DNA of 64,000 nucleotides from Paenibacillus periandrae (GTDB taxonomy: Bacteria; Bacillota; Bacilli; Paenibacillales; NBRC-103111), in the NCBI RefSeq assembly GCF_022458865.1, contig NZ_JAJNMU010000019.1:1-64000 (forward strand), given 5' to 3'. The position numbers were made by a program, and so were the translations under genes. The notes under the pieces were generated by a model, which saw only the letters and a program-made list of their open reading frames with translations, searched no databases and was not told the DNA's origin. Below, piece by piece: positions 34,427 to 42,489 of this stretch (position 1 is its first letter; each line of letters opens with the position of its first letter).

Positions 34427-35098
34427 TCAGGATACCTCTTTTATATTATCTGGAGAATCATTCTTAACATTCCCTACAGCTTTGGTCACCGGGTACACCC
34501 GCAGCTCCTCATCGGGATATGGTTCTCCAATCAAAGATTGCAGCAGGCTAATATCCTGAATGCTGCGGTCCAGCCATGCTGCCTCATCTTGTTTCCTCAG
34601 AATGATCGGCATCCGATCGTGAATGCCCGCCATCGTCTTATTCGGTACTGTCGTAATAATCGTACAACTGCTGATCTTGTCACCCTCTGGATTTATCCAG
34701 GTATCATAAAGGCCCGCCATCGCAAACAATTGTCCGGTTCTTTGCACAATCCGCATCGGTTGCTTACCATCCTCAGTTACTTTCCACTCATAAAAACCAT
34801 CTGCAGGAATGATGCAGCGCTTGCTCTTTAATGATGTTCGAAATGCAGGCTTGTCTGCAATGGTTTCCACCCGGGCGTTGATCATGGTATAACCAATCTT
34901 GGCATCTTTGGCCCAAGAGGGGATTAGCCCCCAGCGCAGCTGGCCTAACTTGTTCTGTACTCCATTGTTAATAATGGCTGGAACCATTTGTCCGGGCGCA
35001 ACATTGTACCGCGGCTCATAAAAGGGTGTTGAGCTTTCAAGCATAAATCGCAGCATCAATTCTTCCTCGGTAACGGTGATCGTGTATCTTCCACACAT
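34427..35098 (-). CDS. SOS response-associated peptidase (YedK/HMCES family)
   Basis: A 223-residue protein of the SRAP family, which forms a covalent link with abasic sites in single-stranded DNA to protect them. The catalytic cysteine is residue 2 (MCGRYTIT), exposed when the start methionine is removed. The family segments PRYNVAPGQMVPAI, INARVET and GIHDRMPIIL (with the active-site His) are all present. The ATG at 35098 is required for the Cys2 arrangement; a longer in-frame start at 35131 would bury it. The gene stands alone. Confidence 0.93.
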   Translation of the reverse strand: MCGRYTITVTEEELMLRFMLESSTPFYEPRYNVAPGQMVPAIINNGVQNKLGQLRWGLIPSWAKDAKIGYTMINARVETIADKPAFRTSLKSKRCIIPADGFYEWKVTEDGKQPMRIVQRTGQLFAMAGLYDTWINPEGDKISSCTIITTVPNKTMAGIHDRMPIILRKQDEAAWLDRSIQDISLLQSLIGEPYPDEELRVYPVTKAVGNVKNDSPDNIKEVS

Positions 35099-35192
35099 TG
35101 AGAACCCCCCTGTGAATATCGATACTACCATTTTACCTCAAACCCTTTAAGGCTTAAACGTTAATAACAGATTATCCAGAAAACACCTAATG

Positions 35193-35852
35193 TTATTTTG
35201 CGATGATTTTGTTGGGCTTGTATATGAGATTTGCCGACTTGTGGGTAATCAATACGATGTAAACGACATCAACAATAAAAATGAGGATGTACAGCATCGT
35301 TAGCAAAAGGGAGTGCGGGTATTGGGAATAACACAAAACGGAGATGCACAGCGTACCAATCATTTTAAAATAAGCGATGGATATGGACTGGCCTTGGAAG
35401 TTTTTTATCATCAGCATGCGGATAAACAGGATGGACATCATGAGGTTGATGCCAAATGCTGAATATTTGCCCTCAAGATCATGAAATTCTTGCGCGATTC
35501 CATAGTGCAGTAGAAGGGCAATGGCCATTAAAGAAAAGATAACGGCTTTGGCGGGAAAACCGGGATTTTGTTTCTTGGAGTAGTACAAGCATTGCAGAAG
35601 AATGATACAGTCCAAGAAGAACCAGATCACGGTTATGATTTGTTGCAGCGGATCAAAGGGGAGGATGAAGGAAAATAAAAACTCCCAAGTGATATTGGCA
35701 CAAATGGCGGCGGTTGGCATACCGCTAGTACGATCCTGATAGCTTTTATAAATCACAAGTATGTAGGTGATTGTCCAAAAAAAGGCCATTCCAAGCAGCA
35801 GCAACAGTTCTACGCGCTGAGAAAATAAGTGTTGCATATAGAGAAAACACAT
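35193..35852 (-). CDS. Integral membrane protein resembling Pyr4/PaxB-type terpene cyclases
   Basis: A 219-residue protein with about seven membrane helices. After the first helix it has PTAAICANITWEFLFSFI and then WFFLDCIILLQCL. A N-x-x-W-E motif at the end of helix 2 and an aspartate in helix 3 are the hallmarks of the membrane-bound terpene cyclases (Pyr4, PaxB and bacterial relatives). The similarity is by motif only. No prenyltransferase or epoxidase gene is near, so a biosynthetic role is not shown. The start is uncertain (35852, or ATG at 35837). Confidence 0.5.
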   Translation of the reverse strand: MCFLYMQHLFSQRVELLLLLGMAFFWTITYILVIYKSYQDRTSGMPTAAICANITWEFLFSFILPFDPLQQIITVIWFFLDCIILLQCLYYSKKQNPGFPAKAVIFSLMAIALLLHYGIAQEFHDLEGKYSAFGINLMMSILFIRMLMIKNFQGQSISIAYFKMIGTLCISVLCYSQYPHSLLLTMLYILIFIVDVVYIVLITHKSANLIYKPNKIIAK

Positions 35853-35871
35853 CCTTCCGGGGGATTTTCTC

Positions 35872-36141
35872 TTATAAGTATGATTTGCCAGGCTTGCCTA
35901 TGAATTTGTTTATAAACGAAAAAAGCCCTAATGGGCTTTTCAAATCAACATGGAACCAGTCATATTGTCGGACTTGTATGGCAGGCTTTTGGCTAACTAA
36001 TTTTTTGCTTTTATTGCTCCTGCCCATCGCTTTTTCGGCACGGTTGGCCATATTTATCGTATCCTCAACGGTATCTTCAACTGTTTTCTCTACGAAATCG
36101 GCTATCTTATCGACCAATGAATGCTGTACTTTCTTAGGCAT
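35872..36141 (-). CDS. Hypothetical protein, 89 residues, with a terminator-like hairpin inside the frame
   Basis: An 89-residue protein beginning MPKKVQHSLVDKIADFVEK with a Glu/Asp/Thr-rich amphipathic helix (TVEDTVEDTINMANRAEKAM). AAGGAGGAAGC lies upstream of the ATG at 36141. A perfect terminator-like hairpin (35919-35940) lies within the last 25 codons, so most transcripts may end before the stop. A frameshift near the AAAAAATTAG stretch (about 35998-36008) would give a shorter protein ending at TAG, which may be the ancestral form. The family was not recognised. Confidence 0.5.
   Translation of the reverse strand: MPKKVQHSLVDKIADFVEKTVEDTVEDTINMANRAEKAMGRSNKSKKLVSQKPAIQVRQYDWFHVDLKSPLGLFSFINKFIGKPGKSYL
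35919..35940 (-). terminator. Terminator-like hairpin within an ORF
   Basis: AAAAGCCC at 35921-35928 pairs perfectly with GGGCTTTT at 35933-35940 around TAAT. On the minus strand it is followed by a T-run, the classical terminator form, yet it lies inside the 89-residue frame. Confidence 0.6.
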
Positions 36142-36207
36142 AAAGCTTCCTCCTTTTTTCGACTCGATGGCTATAAATTCCCCATCAAATCCCTGATTAT
36201 TCACATG

Positions 36208-37812
36208 TTAATAAGGCTCTGCACCGTGAGCGATGTTTACGGCTTTATCTGGTGCCTGATCACCGTTTTTATTGCCAAGCGGTTTTTGGCCGGTTCCACC
36301 CTTGGGCGAATTTTCAAGACCTTCTCGTAATCGGCGCCCGTATTCCTCGTCGGCTTCTGCAGCAAGTGCGATCATGGCATCACGGATACGGACGTCGCAC
36401 TGCGAGAGATCGCCCACCAGATTGGAAATCAATTCATCACGCTCCCAATCCTTGAACCGTCGATAAGTATCGCCTGCTTGCTGCGTATTGTTCGATCTAT
36501 CAATGGATTGACGCACGAGCCTTCCTTCAATGAGCGGTGTGTATTCCTTTCCGGCTTGCTGTGCTTCAATTAAGCCGCCCAGCAGGGAAGGCTCATAGTT
36601 GATATGAGGATTGTGGCTCGGTGACCTATCGACATAATATTCCATTTGGCCGCCGCTTTGGTTCGTGGCAACCCGTTTTTTGGGAGCGTTAATCGGCAAT
36701 TGCAAATAATTGGCGCCTACCCGATGACGCTGTGTATCTGAGTAAGAAAACGTTCGGCCCTGCAGCATTTTGTCATCTGAAAAATCGAGACCATCGACTA
36801 GCACACCTGTGCCGAAGGCTACCTGTTCCACTTCAGTGAAATAATTGACCGGATTTCGGTTTAAAATCATTTTTCCGACCGGCAGCCATGGGAACTGCTC
36901 CTCCGGCCATAGCTTGGTATCGTCAAGGGGATCGAAATCCAGCTCAGGATGCTCATCATCACTGAGGATTTGGACAAGCAGCTCCCATTCCGGATAATCA
37001 CTGCGTTCTATGGCTTGATATAAGTCTTGGGTTGCATGATTAAAATTGGTTGCCTGAATCTCGCTGGCTTCCTTTTGCGTTAAATTTTTGATGCCCTGCT
37101 TCGGTTCCCAATGATATTTAACCAGCACCGCTTGACCGTCGCTGTTCACCCATTTATATGTATTAACGCCAGAGCCCTGCATCATGCGATAGTTGGCTGG
37201 AATGCCCCAGGGTGAATAAACAAAGGTAACCATGTGAAAGGATTCAGGGGAGCTGGCACAAAAGTCGAAGAAACGTTCTGCATCCTGAATGTTCGTAACC
37301 GGGTCCGGTTTAAAAGCGTGAATCATGTCTGGGAACTTAATGGCATCGCGTATAAAGAAAATTTTCAGGTTGTTCCCGACCAAATCCCAGTTTCCGTCCT
37401 CCGTATAAAATTTCACAGCAAAACCACGGGGATCACGAAGGGTTTCCGGAGAATGACCACCATGAATAACCGATGAAAAGTGGACAAAAACAGGTGTCTG
37501 TTTTCCTTTTTCCTGAAACAATTTGGCACGCGTATATTTGGATACCGGCTCGTTGCCTACAGTTCCATAAGCTTCGAAATAGCCGTGCGCACCCGCACCC
37601 CGCGCATGAACGACACGTTCTGGAATCCGTTCCCGATCAAAGTGGCTGATTTTTTCGATAAAATCGTAATTTTCCAAAGTAGCTGGACCCCGATTACCTA
37701 CTGTTCTTATGCTCTGATTGTTGGTAACAGGGTGACCTTGCCGGTTTGTCAACGTGTTAGTGTCCTCGGTAATTGACTGCTGCTTATTACGATTAGACGG
37801 ATCATTGGTCAT
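36208..37812 (-). CDS. katA: Catalase, haem-containing
   Basis: A 534-residue monofunctional haem catalase that breaks hydrogen peroxide into water and oxygen. The active-site histidine lies in RVVHARGAGAHGYFEAYG near residue 65, the substrate channel region GNNLKIFFIRDAIKFPD near residue 140, and the haem-ligand tyrosine in TFSYSDTQRHR near residue 350. The start at 37812 has AGGAGGG upstream. It is a single gene; a PerR or other peroxide-responsive site was looked for upstream but not seen clearly. The gene lies amid sporulation and stress genes. The symbol is by family only. Confidence 0.93.
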   Translation of the reverse strand: MTNDPSNRNKQQSITEDTNTLTNRQGHPVTNNQSIRTVGNRGPATLENYDFIEKISHFDRERIPERVVHARGAGAHGYFEAYGTVGNEPVSKYTRAKLFQEKGKQTPVFVHFSSVIHGGHSPETLRDPRGFAVKFYTEDGNWDLVGNNLKIFFIRDAIKFPDMIHAFKPDPVTNIQDAERFFDFCASSPESFHMVTFVYSPWGIPANYRMMQGSGVNTYKWVNSDGQAVLVKYHWEPKQGIKNLTQKEASEIQATNFNHATQDLYQAIERSDYPEWELLVQILSDDEHPELDFDPLDDTKLWPEEQFPWLPVGKMILNRNPVNYFTEVEQVAFGTGVLVDGLDFSDDKMLQGRTFSYSDTQRHRVGANYLQLPINAPKKRVATNQSGGQMEYYVDRSPSHNPHINYEPSLLGGLIEAQQAGKEYTPLIEGRLVRQSIDRSNNTQQAGDTYRRFKDWERDELISNLVGDLSQCDVRIRDAMIALAAEADEEYGRRLREGLENSPKGGTGQKPLGNKNGDQAPDKAVNIAHGAEPY

Positions 37813-37937
37813 TCCATAGCCCTCCTGGATTGTAATCATATGGTAATCCGTATTTGGCAGCTCCTGCCATCAGGTTGTTCCAACCATAGATTTCCGCGTT
37901 GTCTCATCAAATATTCCTATTTTTCTGCAAACCAAAT

Positions 37938-37968
37938 AAAAAGGCGATTCCTCTCGGAATCACCTTAA
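37938..37968 (-). terminator. Terminator of the spore protein gene
   Basis: On the minus strand AAGGTGATTCC pairs with GGAATCGCCTT around GAGA with one weak pair, then TTTATTT. It lies 20 to 50 bases past the stop of the spore protein gene. Confidence 0.75.
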
Positions 37969-37990
37969 TCTAAGTATATGGAGCGACTCA

Positions 37991-38218
37991 TTATCTGGAA
38001 AATTTGCCTGCCAGTTGTTGCTCAGCGATTTGAACCAGACGGCGCGTGATGTGTCCCCCGATTGCTCCGGTGTCGCGAGATGCCATGAAACCGTAGTAAC
38101 CATCCTGAGGAATTTGAATACCCAATTCTTGAGCCACCTCATACTTCAATTGTTCTAAAGCTTGAGAGGCTTGAGGTACGACTAAGGTGTTGCTGTTGCT
38201 GGATTGTCCTTGTGCCAT
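37991..38218 (-). CDS. Alpha/beta-type small acid-soluble spore protein
   Basis: A 75-residue spore DNA-binding protein. It has the family pattern LEQLKYEVAQELGI near residue 24, containing the germination protease cleavage site, and DTGAIGGHITRRLVQIAEQ near residue 47. These proteins coat and protect spore DNA from UV and heat and are made in the forespore under sigma G. The ATG at 38218 has GGAGGTG upstream. A close paralogue lies at 59.6 kb. Confidence 0.95.
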   Translation of the reverse strand: MAQGQSSNSNTLVVPQASQALEQLKYEVAQELGIQIPQDGYYGFMASRDTGAIGGHITRRLVQIAEQQLAGKFSR

Positions 38219-38377
38219 TGATATCACCTCCGTTCATACAGGTAGTATGTGACAATTTCAAAATCCTACACCTGCACATGATTGGAAATTTATGGGTTAA
38301 CATGTATACTTCACACCTCAGAATCTTTATAATTAAAACATGAAACAGATCTACTGGGGAAGTAAGGGGGGAGTAAA

Positions 38378-38860
38378 TTGTTTACTTTAAGCTGCACCAA
38401 CTGGTCCTGGGATGCCGATTTGCAAATTATTCATGCGGATGTACTGCTGAACATAGATGGAGATGTCCTGATCGACGAGCCGCTTTGTGTGGATGTAGGT
38501 CTTCCGGCTTTGCTGTACAGTGTGACTCATGATGTGGAGCCGAACCGCTGGGGAAAGGTTGATGAGTGGGAGCGGATGCCCTTTTTTTGCTGTGGATGCG
38601 GTGACCCGGAATGCAGAGCTTTTTCATTTCGAGTCCGTCATCGTCATCAGGAGAGCCTGGAGCTAACAGAGCTGGAGGAGCGGGAGCATGGGGAGCCGAG
38701 AGAGCATAGTTCATACACAATCGCATTACAACGATACCGGACAGAGGTTGTGATGATGGCCAGGCAGTTTCTTTCCCATATTCAGGGACTCGATTATCGG
38801 CCCTATTATGCAGATACGGTCCAGGTAGTTGAGCGACTGCTGAAGCAAATCGAGGATTGA
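38378..38860 (+). CDS. Hypothetical protein with cysteine cluster
   Basis: A 160-residue cytoplasmic protein of unknown function. In the middle FFCCGCGDPECRAFSFRV (near residue 69) could bind zinc with four cysteines, followed by histidine-rich RHRHQE. The flanks contain conserved-looking acidic beta strands (LLNIDGDVLIDEPLCVDVG). The start is TTG with AAGGGGGGAG upstream. It stands alone between divergent and co-directional genes. Confidence 0.6.
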   Translation: MFTLSCTNWSWDADLQIIHADVLLNIDGDVLIDEPLCVDVGLPALLYSVTHDVEPNRWGKVDEWERMPFFCCGCGDPECRAFSFRVRHRHQESLELTELEEREHGEPREHSSYTIALQRYRTEVVMMARQFLSHIQGLDYRPYYADTVQVVERLLKQIED

Positions 38861-38995
38861 TCAAATAGTTCGGAATATTGTTATAAAAATGAAACGTAGC
38901 TACTTGTTGTCGGCCTCAGTATCCTTTATGGTATAGCTAGACCGCGTTGGATAAATTTCTTTTAACCAAAATATAGCTGCTGTGGAGGTTCATGA

Positions 38996-39547
38996 ATGAG
39001 CGAGCAATACAATCGCAACAAGCTCGTAAAAGAGCGAAACTATACACCGTTTATTCTGATTTTTTCGTTTGTGCTGGTGTCGATTATAGCTTTATTGTTT
39101 TTCTTGCCGGGGTATGACGGGCATCTCGATTTTGACGTTACGATTTTCCCCTTACTGAATGCCATCTTCAATTGTTTTACGTTTATTGTTTTGGTATTGG
39201 CTTTGGTGGCCATCAAAAAAAGAAACATTCCACTGCATAAAAGCTTTATTATGGCAGCCTTTGGATCGACGACGCTTTTTTTGATTTCTTATGTTATTTA
39301 TCACTTTCTGACCGAGCCAGCCAAGTTTGGTGGAAGTGAAATGATGCGGTATGTGTACTTCTTCATTCTGATCACACATGTCACTCTAGCGATTGTGAAT
39401 GTGCCGCTGGCGCTTTTATCGGTAACCCGCGGATTGAATATGCAGATTGAACGTCACCGAAAAATTGCCCGTTGGACTATGCCGATCTGGTTATATGTGA
39501 GTTTGACAGGTGTGATCGTGTACTTGCTGATTTCCCCTTATTATTAA
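38996..39547 (+). CDS. DUF420 membrane protein (YozB-like)
   Basis: A 183-residue protein with five membrane helices of the DUF420 family. Conserved histidines are visible in IPLHKSFIMAAF near residue 78, YVIYHFL near residue 101 and LITHVTLA near residue 125, and a last one in IERHRKIARWT near residue 155. Relatives are linked to haem-copper oxidase assembly or respiration in some Bacillota, though YozB itself is not well defined. The start is ATG after GGAGG. A complex hairpin follows at 39607. Confidence 0.82.
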   Translation: MSEQYNRNKLVKERNYTPFILIFSFVLVSIIALLFFLPGYDGHLDFDVTIFPLLNAIFNCFTFIVLVLALVAIKKRNIPLHKSFIMAAFGSTTLFLISYVIYHFLTEPAKFGGSEMMRYVYFFILITHVTLAIVNVPLALLSVTRGLNMQIERHRKIARWTMPIWLYVSLTGVIVYLLISPYY

Positions 39548-39606
39548 AAGAGGACAGGCTTGGTGGAACTTGTATTCCCGATAGCCTGTCTGATGATTGG
39601 AAGCAC

Positions 39607-39693
39607 AAAAAGCCGTCCGGCGAGTGAACTGCACCTCCAACTGTTAGATGATGTCTAACAATTGGAGGTGCAATTCACTTTCGGACGGTTTTT
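39607..39693. repeat. Very long hairpin: terminator enclosing paired IS150-like ends (MITE-like)
   Basis: The sequence folds on itself over about 38 base pairs with few mismatches. The outer arms (GCCGTCCGG and its complement, 39612-39620 and 39681-39688) with A/T-runs resemble a terminator. The inner arms read TGAACTGCACCTCCAACTGT and its near-complement. TGNACTGCACC...TTAGAC ends are known from IS3-family, IS150-group elements. The two ends lie back-to-back with almost nothing between them, so this could be a minimal IS derivative in a terminator loop. Confidence 0.65.
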
Positions 39694-39801
39694 CTTATCA
39701 GCAGATCAATTTGATGCAGGCTGGCAATGTCGATAAGGAAACGAATTGCTGATAGCTAATGATATTGTATTGGAAGCATTTTAGGGCATCATAAATAACG
39801 C

Positions 39802-39830
39802 TTGCAATTTTATGGGCACAAAGATATAAT
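39802..39830 (+). promoter_or_regulatory. Sigma-A-type promoter of the island regulator
   Basis: TTGCAA at 39802-39807 and TATAAT at 39825-39830 are separated by 17 bases. The expected start of transcription is near 39837, just upstream of the proposed operator. Confidence 0.65.
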
Positions 39831-39849
39831 TCTAATCAATCGACCAGTC

Positions 39850-39863
39850 GTACACCGTATACG
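39850..39863. promoter_or_regulatory. Proposed GntR operator, copy 1
   Basis: GTACACCGTATACG, the reverse complement of the 14-mer at 40561-40574. The core CGTATACG is a palindrome, and FCD-type GntR proteins often bind such TATAC-centred sites. It lies downstream of the promoter, where binding would block transcription of the regulator and the operon. Confidence 0.6.
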
Positions 39864-39902
39864 AAAAAGCGGGTGATCGAAAAAAAAGGAGGGGCATCAT
39901 AA

Positions 39903-40541
39903 TTGAGTATTCTAAAAATCGAGTATGAAGATTTGGACCAATTGACATATAAGACCATAAAAAAGATGATTCTTGACGGCCAATTGAAACAAGGAGAAAA
40001 GATCGTTCAAGACAATCTTGCCGAGCTTCTAGGTGTAAGTAGAACACCGCTTCGCAAGGCGATTGCTCAGCTTACCCAGGAGTGTCTACTAGAAACCAAC
40101 GGGAGAGGGACATACGTTAAGCAATACACCACTGAAGAGATGATTGCTGCTTTTGAAATCCGAGCTGTACTTGAAGGCTTAGCAAGTCGTCTTTGCGTAC
40201 GATATATGTCCGATGAAGATATTCAAGCATTGGAGAATCTGTTTAAGGAAGCTATGACGAAAATAACGGAAACAGATTGGTCAGCCTATCGTGAAGCTGA
40301 TCGAGAGTTTCATAACCAGATTTCCAAGCATGCCAACAGTGTTATGCTTTCAGGCATTCTTAATCAGTATCAAGTTTTGAGCATCACCTATTTAAAAGGA
40401 TTAATGCGTCCGCCCCATGAAACCATTAACGATCATATGGACATCATTCAAGCGATTAAAAATCGGTCAGAGGATGAAGCCGAACGGGCAGCTATCGCGC
40501 ATATCCGTCGATCCATAGAAGCTGTGAAAAACAATAGGTGA
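39903..40541 (+). CDS. GntR family transcriptional regulator (FadR/FCD type)
   Basis: A 212-residue regulator with an N-terminal winged helix (about 10-75; LAELLGVSRTPLRKAIAQL is the recognition region) and an all-helical FCD ligand domain (about 85-205) with the expected Asp/His metal ligands around READREFHNQISKHAN. It begins with TTG after GGAGGGG. It heads the catabolic island and most likely represses it until a sugar acid binds. The same 14-base operator lies both upstream and immediately downstream of the gene. Confidence 0.9.
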   Translation: MSILKIEYEDLDQLTYKTIKKMILDGQLKQGEKIVQDNLAELLGVSRTPLRKAIAQLTQECLLETNGRGTYVKQYTTEEMIAAFEIRAVLEGLASRLCVRYMSDEDIQALENLFKEAMTKITETDWSAYREADREFHNQISKHANSVMLSGILNQYQVLSITYLKGLMRPPHETINDHMDIIQAIKNRSEDEAERAAIAHIRRSIEAVKNNR

Positions 40542-40560
40542 ATTTTAATTTAACATCGAC

Positions 40561-40574
40561 CGTATACGGTGTAC
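40561..40574. promoter_or_regulatory. Proposed GntR operator, copy 2
   Basis: CGTATACGGTGTAC, an exact inverted copy of 39850-39863, between the regulator and the first catabolic gene. A second regulated promoter for the enzymes, or looping between the two sites, is possible. Confidence 0.6.
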
Positions 40575-40619
40575 CGAATACAAATTTTGAAAGCGATTGC
40601 TATGAATGGAGGAATTCGT

Positions 40620-41357
40620 ATGTTACCCATCATCGATACACATGTTCATTTAGGCACCTCCAAATTTTCAGGTGTAACGACAACAGAAACAGAATTGCTG
40701 GAATCGATGGAAAGCAATGGCGTCGCGACGAGCTTGGTTATGCCACAACCGACGCTAGAAAATATCGATGATGTTCATGAAAATATCGGCCGACTGGCCA
40801 TAGAACATCCTGGGAAATTTTATGGGATCGCGAGTTTGGACCCATGGATGAAGGAGGAGCCCTATGTCCTGCGGCTTGAAAAATGCGTGAAGGAGCTTGG
40901 ATTTATAGCGGTGAAGCTGCATCCTTACGGGCATAACATCTCTCCGTTGTCGGATCGCTGCAATAAAATATATGAGTCAGCAAGAAGGTTGAACATTCCG
41001 GTAATCGTTCATACAGGTCTTGGTACGCCATCTTCCTTACCGTCTTTATTAATTGAGCCAGCTCGAAATTTTCCGGATGTGACCTTCGTTCTTGCGCATG
41101 CCGGCTTTGCGATATACACCGATGAAGCCATCGTAGCTGCCAAAACGTGCGACAATATAATTCTTGAGCCGTCCTGGTGTCCTACATATACAGTTGTGAA
41201 AATGATTAAAGCGATAGGCGACCATAGAATGATCATGGGGTCGGACCATGTTACGAATTTACCTGTGGAAATTATGAAATATCGTTCTATCGGTATTTCA
41301 GATGTCCAACTTGACGATATTTTTCATAACAATGCCAAGCGAATTTTTAAATTATAA
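40620..41357 (+). CDS. Amidohydrolase-family metal-dependent hydrolase
   Basis: A 245-residue TIM-barrel hydrolase of the amidohydrolase superfamily (Amidohydro_2 type). IIDTHVHLG near residue 4 gives the HxH metal site, later histidines occur in VKLHPYGHN and IVHTGLG, and the catalytic Asp is in MIMGSDHVTN near residue 205. Members hydrolyse lactones or decarboxylate aromatic and sugar-derived acids. The start at 40620 has GGAGG seven bases upstream; a longer frame from 40569 runs through the operator and is rejected. In this operon a sugar-lactone hydrolase is an attractive role. Confidence 0.82.
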   Translation: MLPIIDTHVHLGTSKFSGVTTTETELLESMESNGVATSLVMPQPTLENIDDVHENIGRLAIEHPGKFYGIASLDPWMKEEPYVLRLEKCVKELGFIAVKLHPYGHNISPLSDRCNKIYESARRLNIPVIVHTGLGTPSSLPSLLIEPARNFPDVTFVLAHAGFAIYTDEAIVAAKTCDNIILEPSWCPTYTVVKMIKAIGDHRMIMGSDHVTNLPVEIMKYRSIGISDVQLDDIFHNNAKRIFKL

Positions 41358-41373
41358 GTGAGGAGCGAATGAA

Positions 41374-42489
41374 ATGAAGGTTTATAAAATAGCGGTCCTT
41401 CCGGGCGATGGAATCGGAACGGAAATTACCAACGAGGCTTTAAAAGTGTTAAAAACGGTAGAATCACATCTAAGCGACGTACGGTTTGAGTTAGAGTCGT
41501 TCGACGCCGGTGCGGAAAGATTTTTGCGGTCAGGGGTCACGATGCCGGAAGACACATTCGATCACTGTAAGGATGCGGATGCGATTCTTATGGGGGCAAT
41601 CGGATTACCGGAAGCACGTCATCCGGATGGCAGGGAAGTGAACGGAGACGTTATCTTCCGCTTGCGTTTTGACTTGGATTTGTTCGCGGGTGTGAGACCG
41701 GTTAAGCTTTACGAGGGCGTCCTTAGTCCGCTTCGAGATGTGAGCCAGGGCATTGATTACGTCATCGTAAGAGAGAACATTGAGGGTCTTTATGCTTCCC
41801 GCACAGGCGGCTGCAATGTTCGAGGTGAGGTGGCGACGGATACGATCATCATGACCAAAACAGGTATTGAGAAAATATCGCGGTACGCGTTTCGGCTGGC
41901 AGAGAAAAGAAAAGGACGCATTTCAGACGGAGCATCCATGGTAACATGCGTGGATAAAGCAAACGTCCTGAGCTCCTATGCCTATTTCAGAAAAATTTAT
42001 GATACTGTCGGAGATCAATTTCCGCATATCGGGCGGGATTATGTGTATGTCGATGCTATGACTTTGTATCAAGTTATGAATCCGCAAATGTTTGATGTCG
42101 TTGTAGCGGAAAACATGTTTGCCGATATCATCTCGGATCTTTCATCGGCTACAGTCGGGGGACTTGGGATGGCTCCGTCCGGCGATATCGGTGATCGGCA
42201 TGCCTTGTTTCAACCGGCTCACGGCACAGCGCCATCCATTGCCGGTAAAAATATCGCCAACCCGTACGCCATGATCCTGTCTCTCTCCATGATGCTGGAT
42301 TGGCTCGGAGATAAACATGCGGATAAGAGCCTTATTGCTGCGGGCCAAGGAATGGAGCAGGCTGTAAAACGTGTTTTGGCAAACGGCGGGGCGAAGACTG
42401 CGGACATCGGCGGGAAGAACAGCACATCTGATGTCGGTAATGCGGTTGTTGACTCATTGATTCATTCTGTGAGCGAGTGGGCGAAATAA
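41374..42489 (+). CDS. Isopropylmalate/tartrate dehydrogenase-family enzyme
   Basis: A 371-residue NAD-dependent beta-decarboxylating dehydrogenase. The N-terminal VLPGDGIGTEITNEAL, the arginine-containing RLRFDLDLFAGVRPVKLYEG, the metal-binding NMFADIISDLSSATVGGLGM (near residue 250) and HGTAPSIAGKNIANP are all intact. Biosynthetic LeuB is excluded by context; known catabolic relatives act on tartrate, D-malate or similar 2-hydroxy acids. It overlaps the following isomerase gene by TAATG. In this setting it probably oxidises a hydroxylated four- or five-carbon acid. The substrate needs testing. Confidence 0.85.
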   Translation: MKVYKIAVLPGDGIGTEITNEALKVLKTVESHLSDVRFELESFDAGAERFLRSGVTMPEDTFDHCKDADAILMGAIGLPEARHPDGREVNGDVIFRLRFDLDLFAGVRPVKLYEGVLSPLRDVSQGIDYVIVRENIEGLYASRTGGCNVRGEVATDTIIMTKTGIEKISRYAFRLAEKRKGRISDGASMVTCVDKANVLSSYAYFRKIYDTVGDQFPHIGRDYVYVDAMTLYQVMNPQMFDVVVAENMFADIISDLSSATVGGLGMAPSGDIGDRHALFQPAHGTAPSIAGKNIANPYAMILSLSMMLDWLGDKHADKSLIAAGQGMEQAVKRVLANGGAKTADIGGKNSTSDVGNAVVDSLIHSVSEWAK

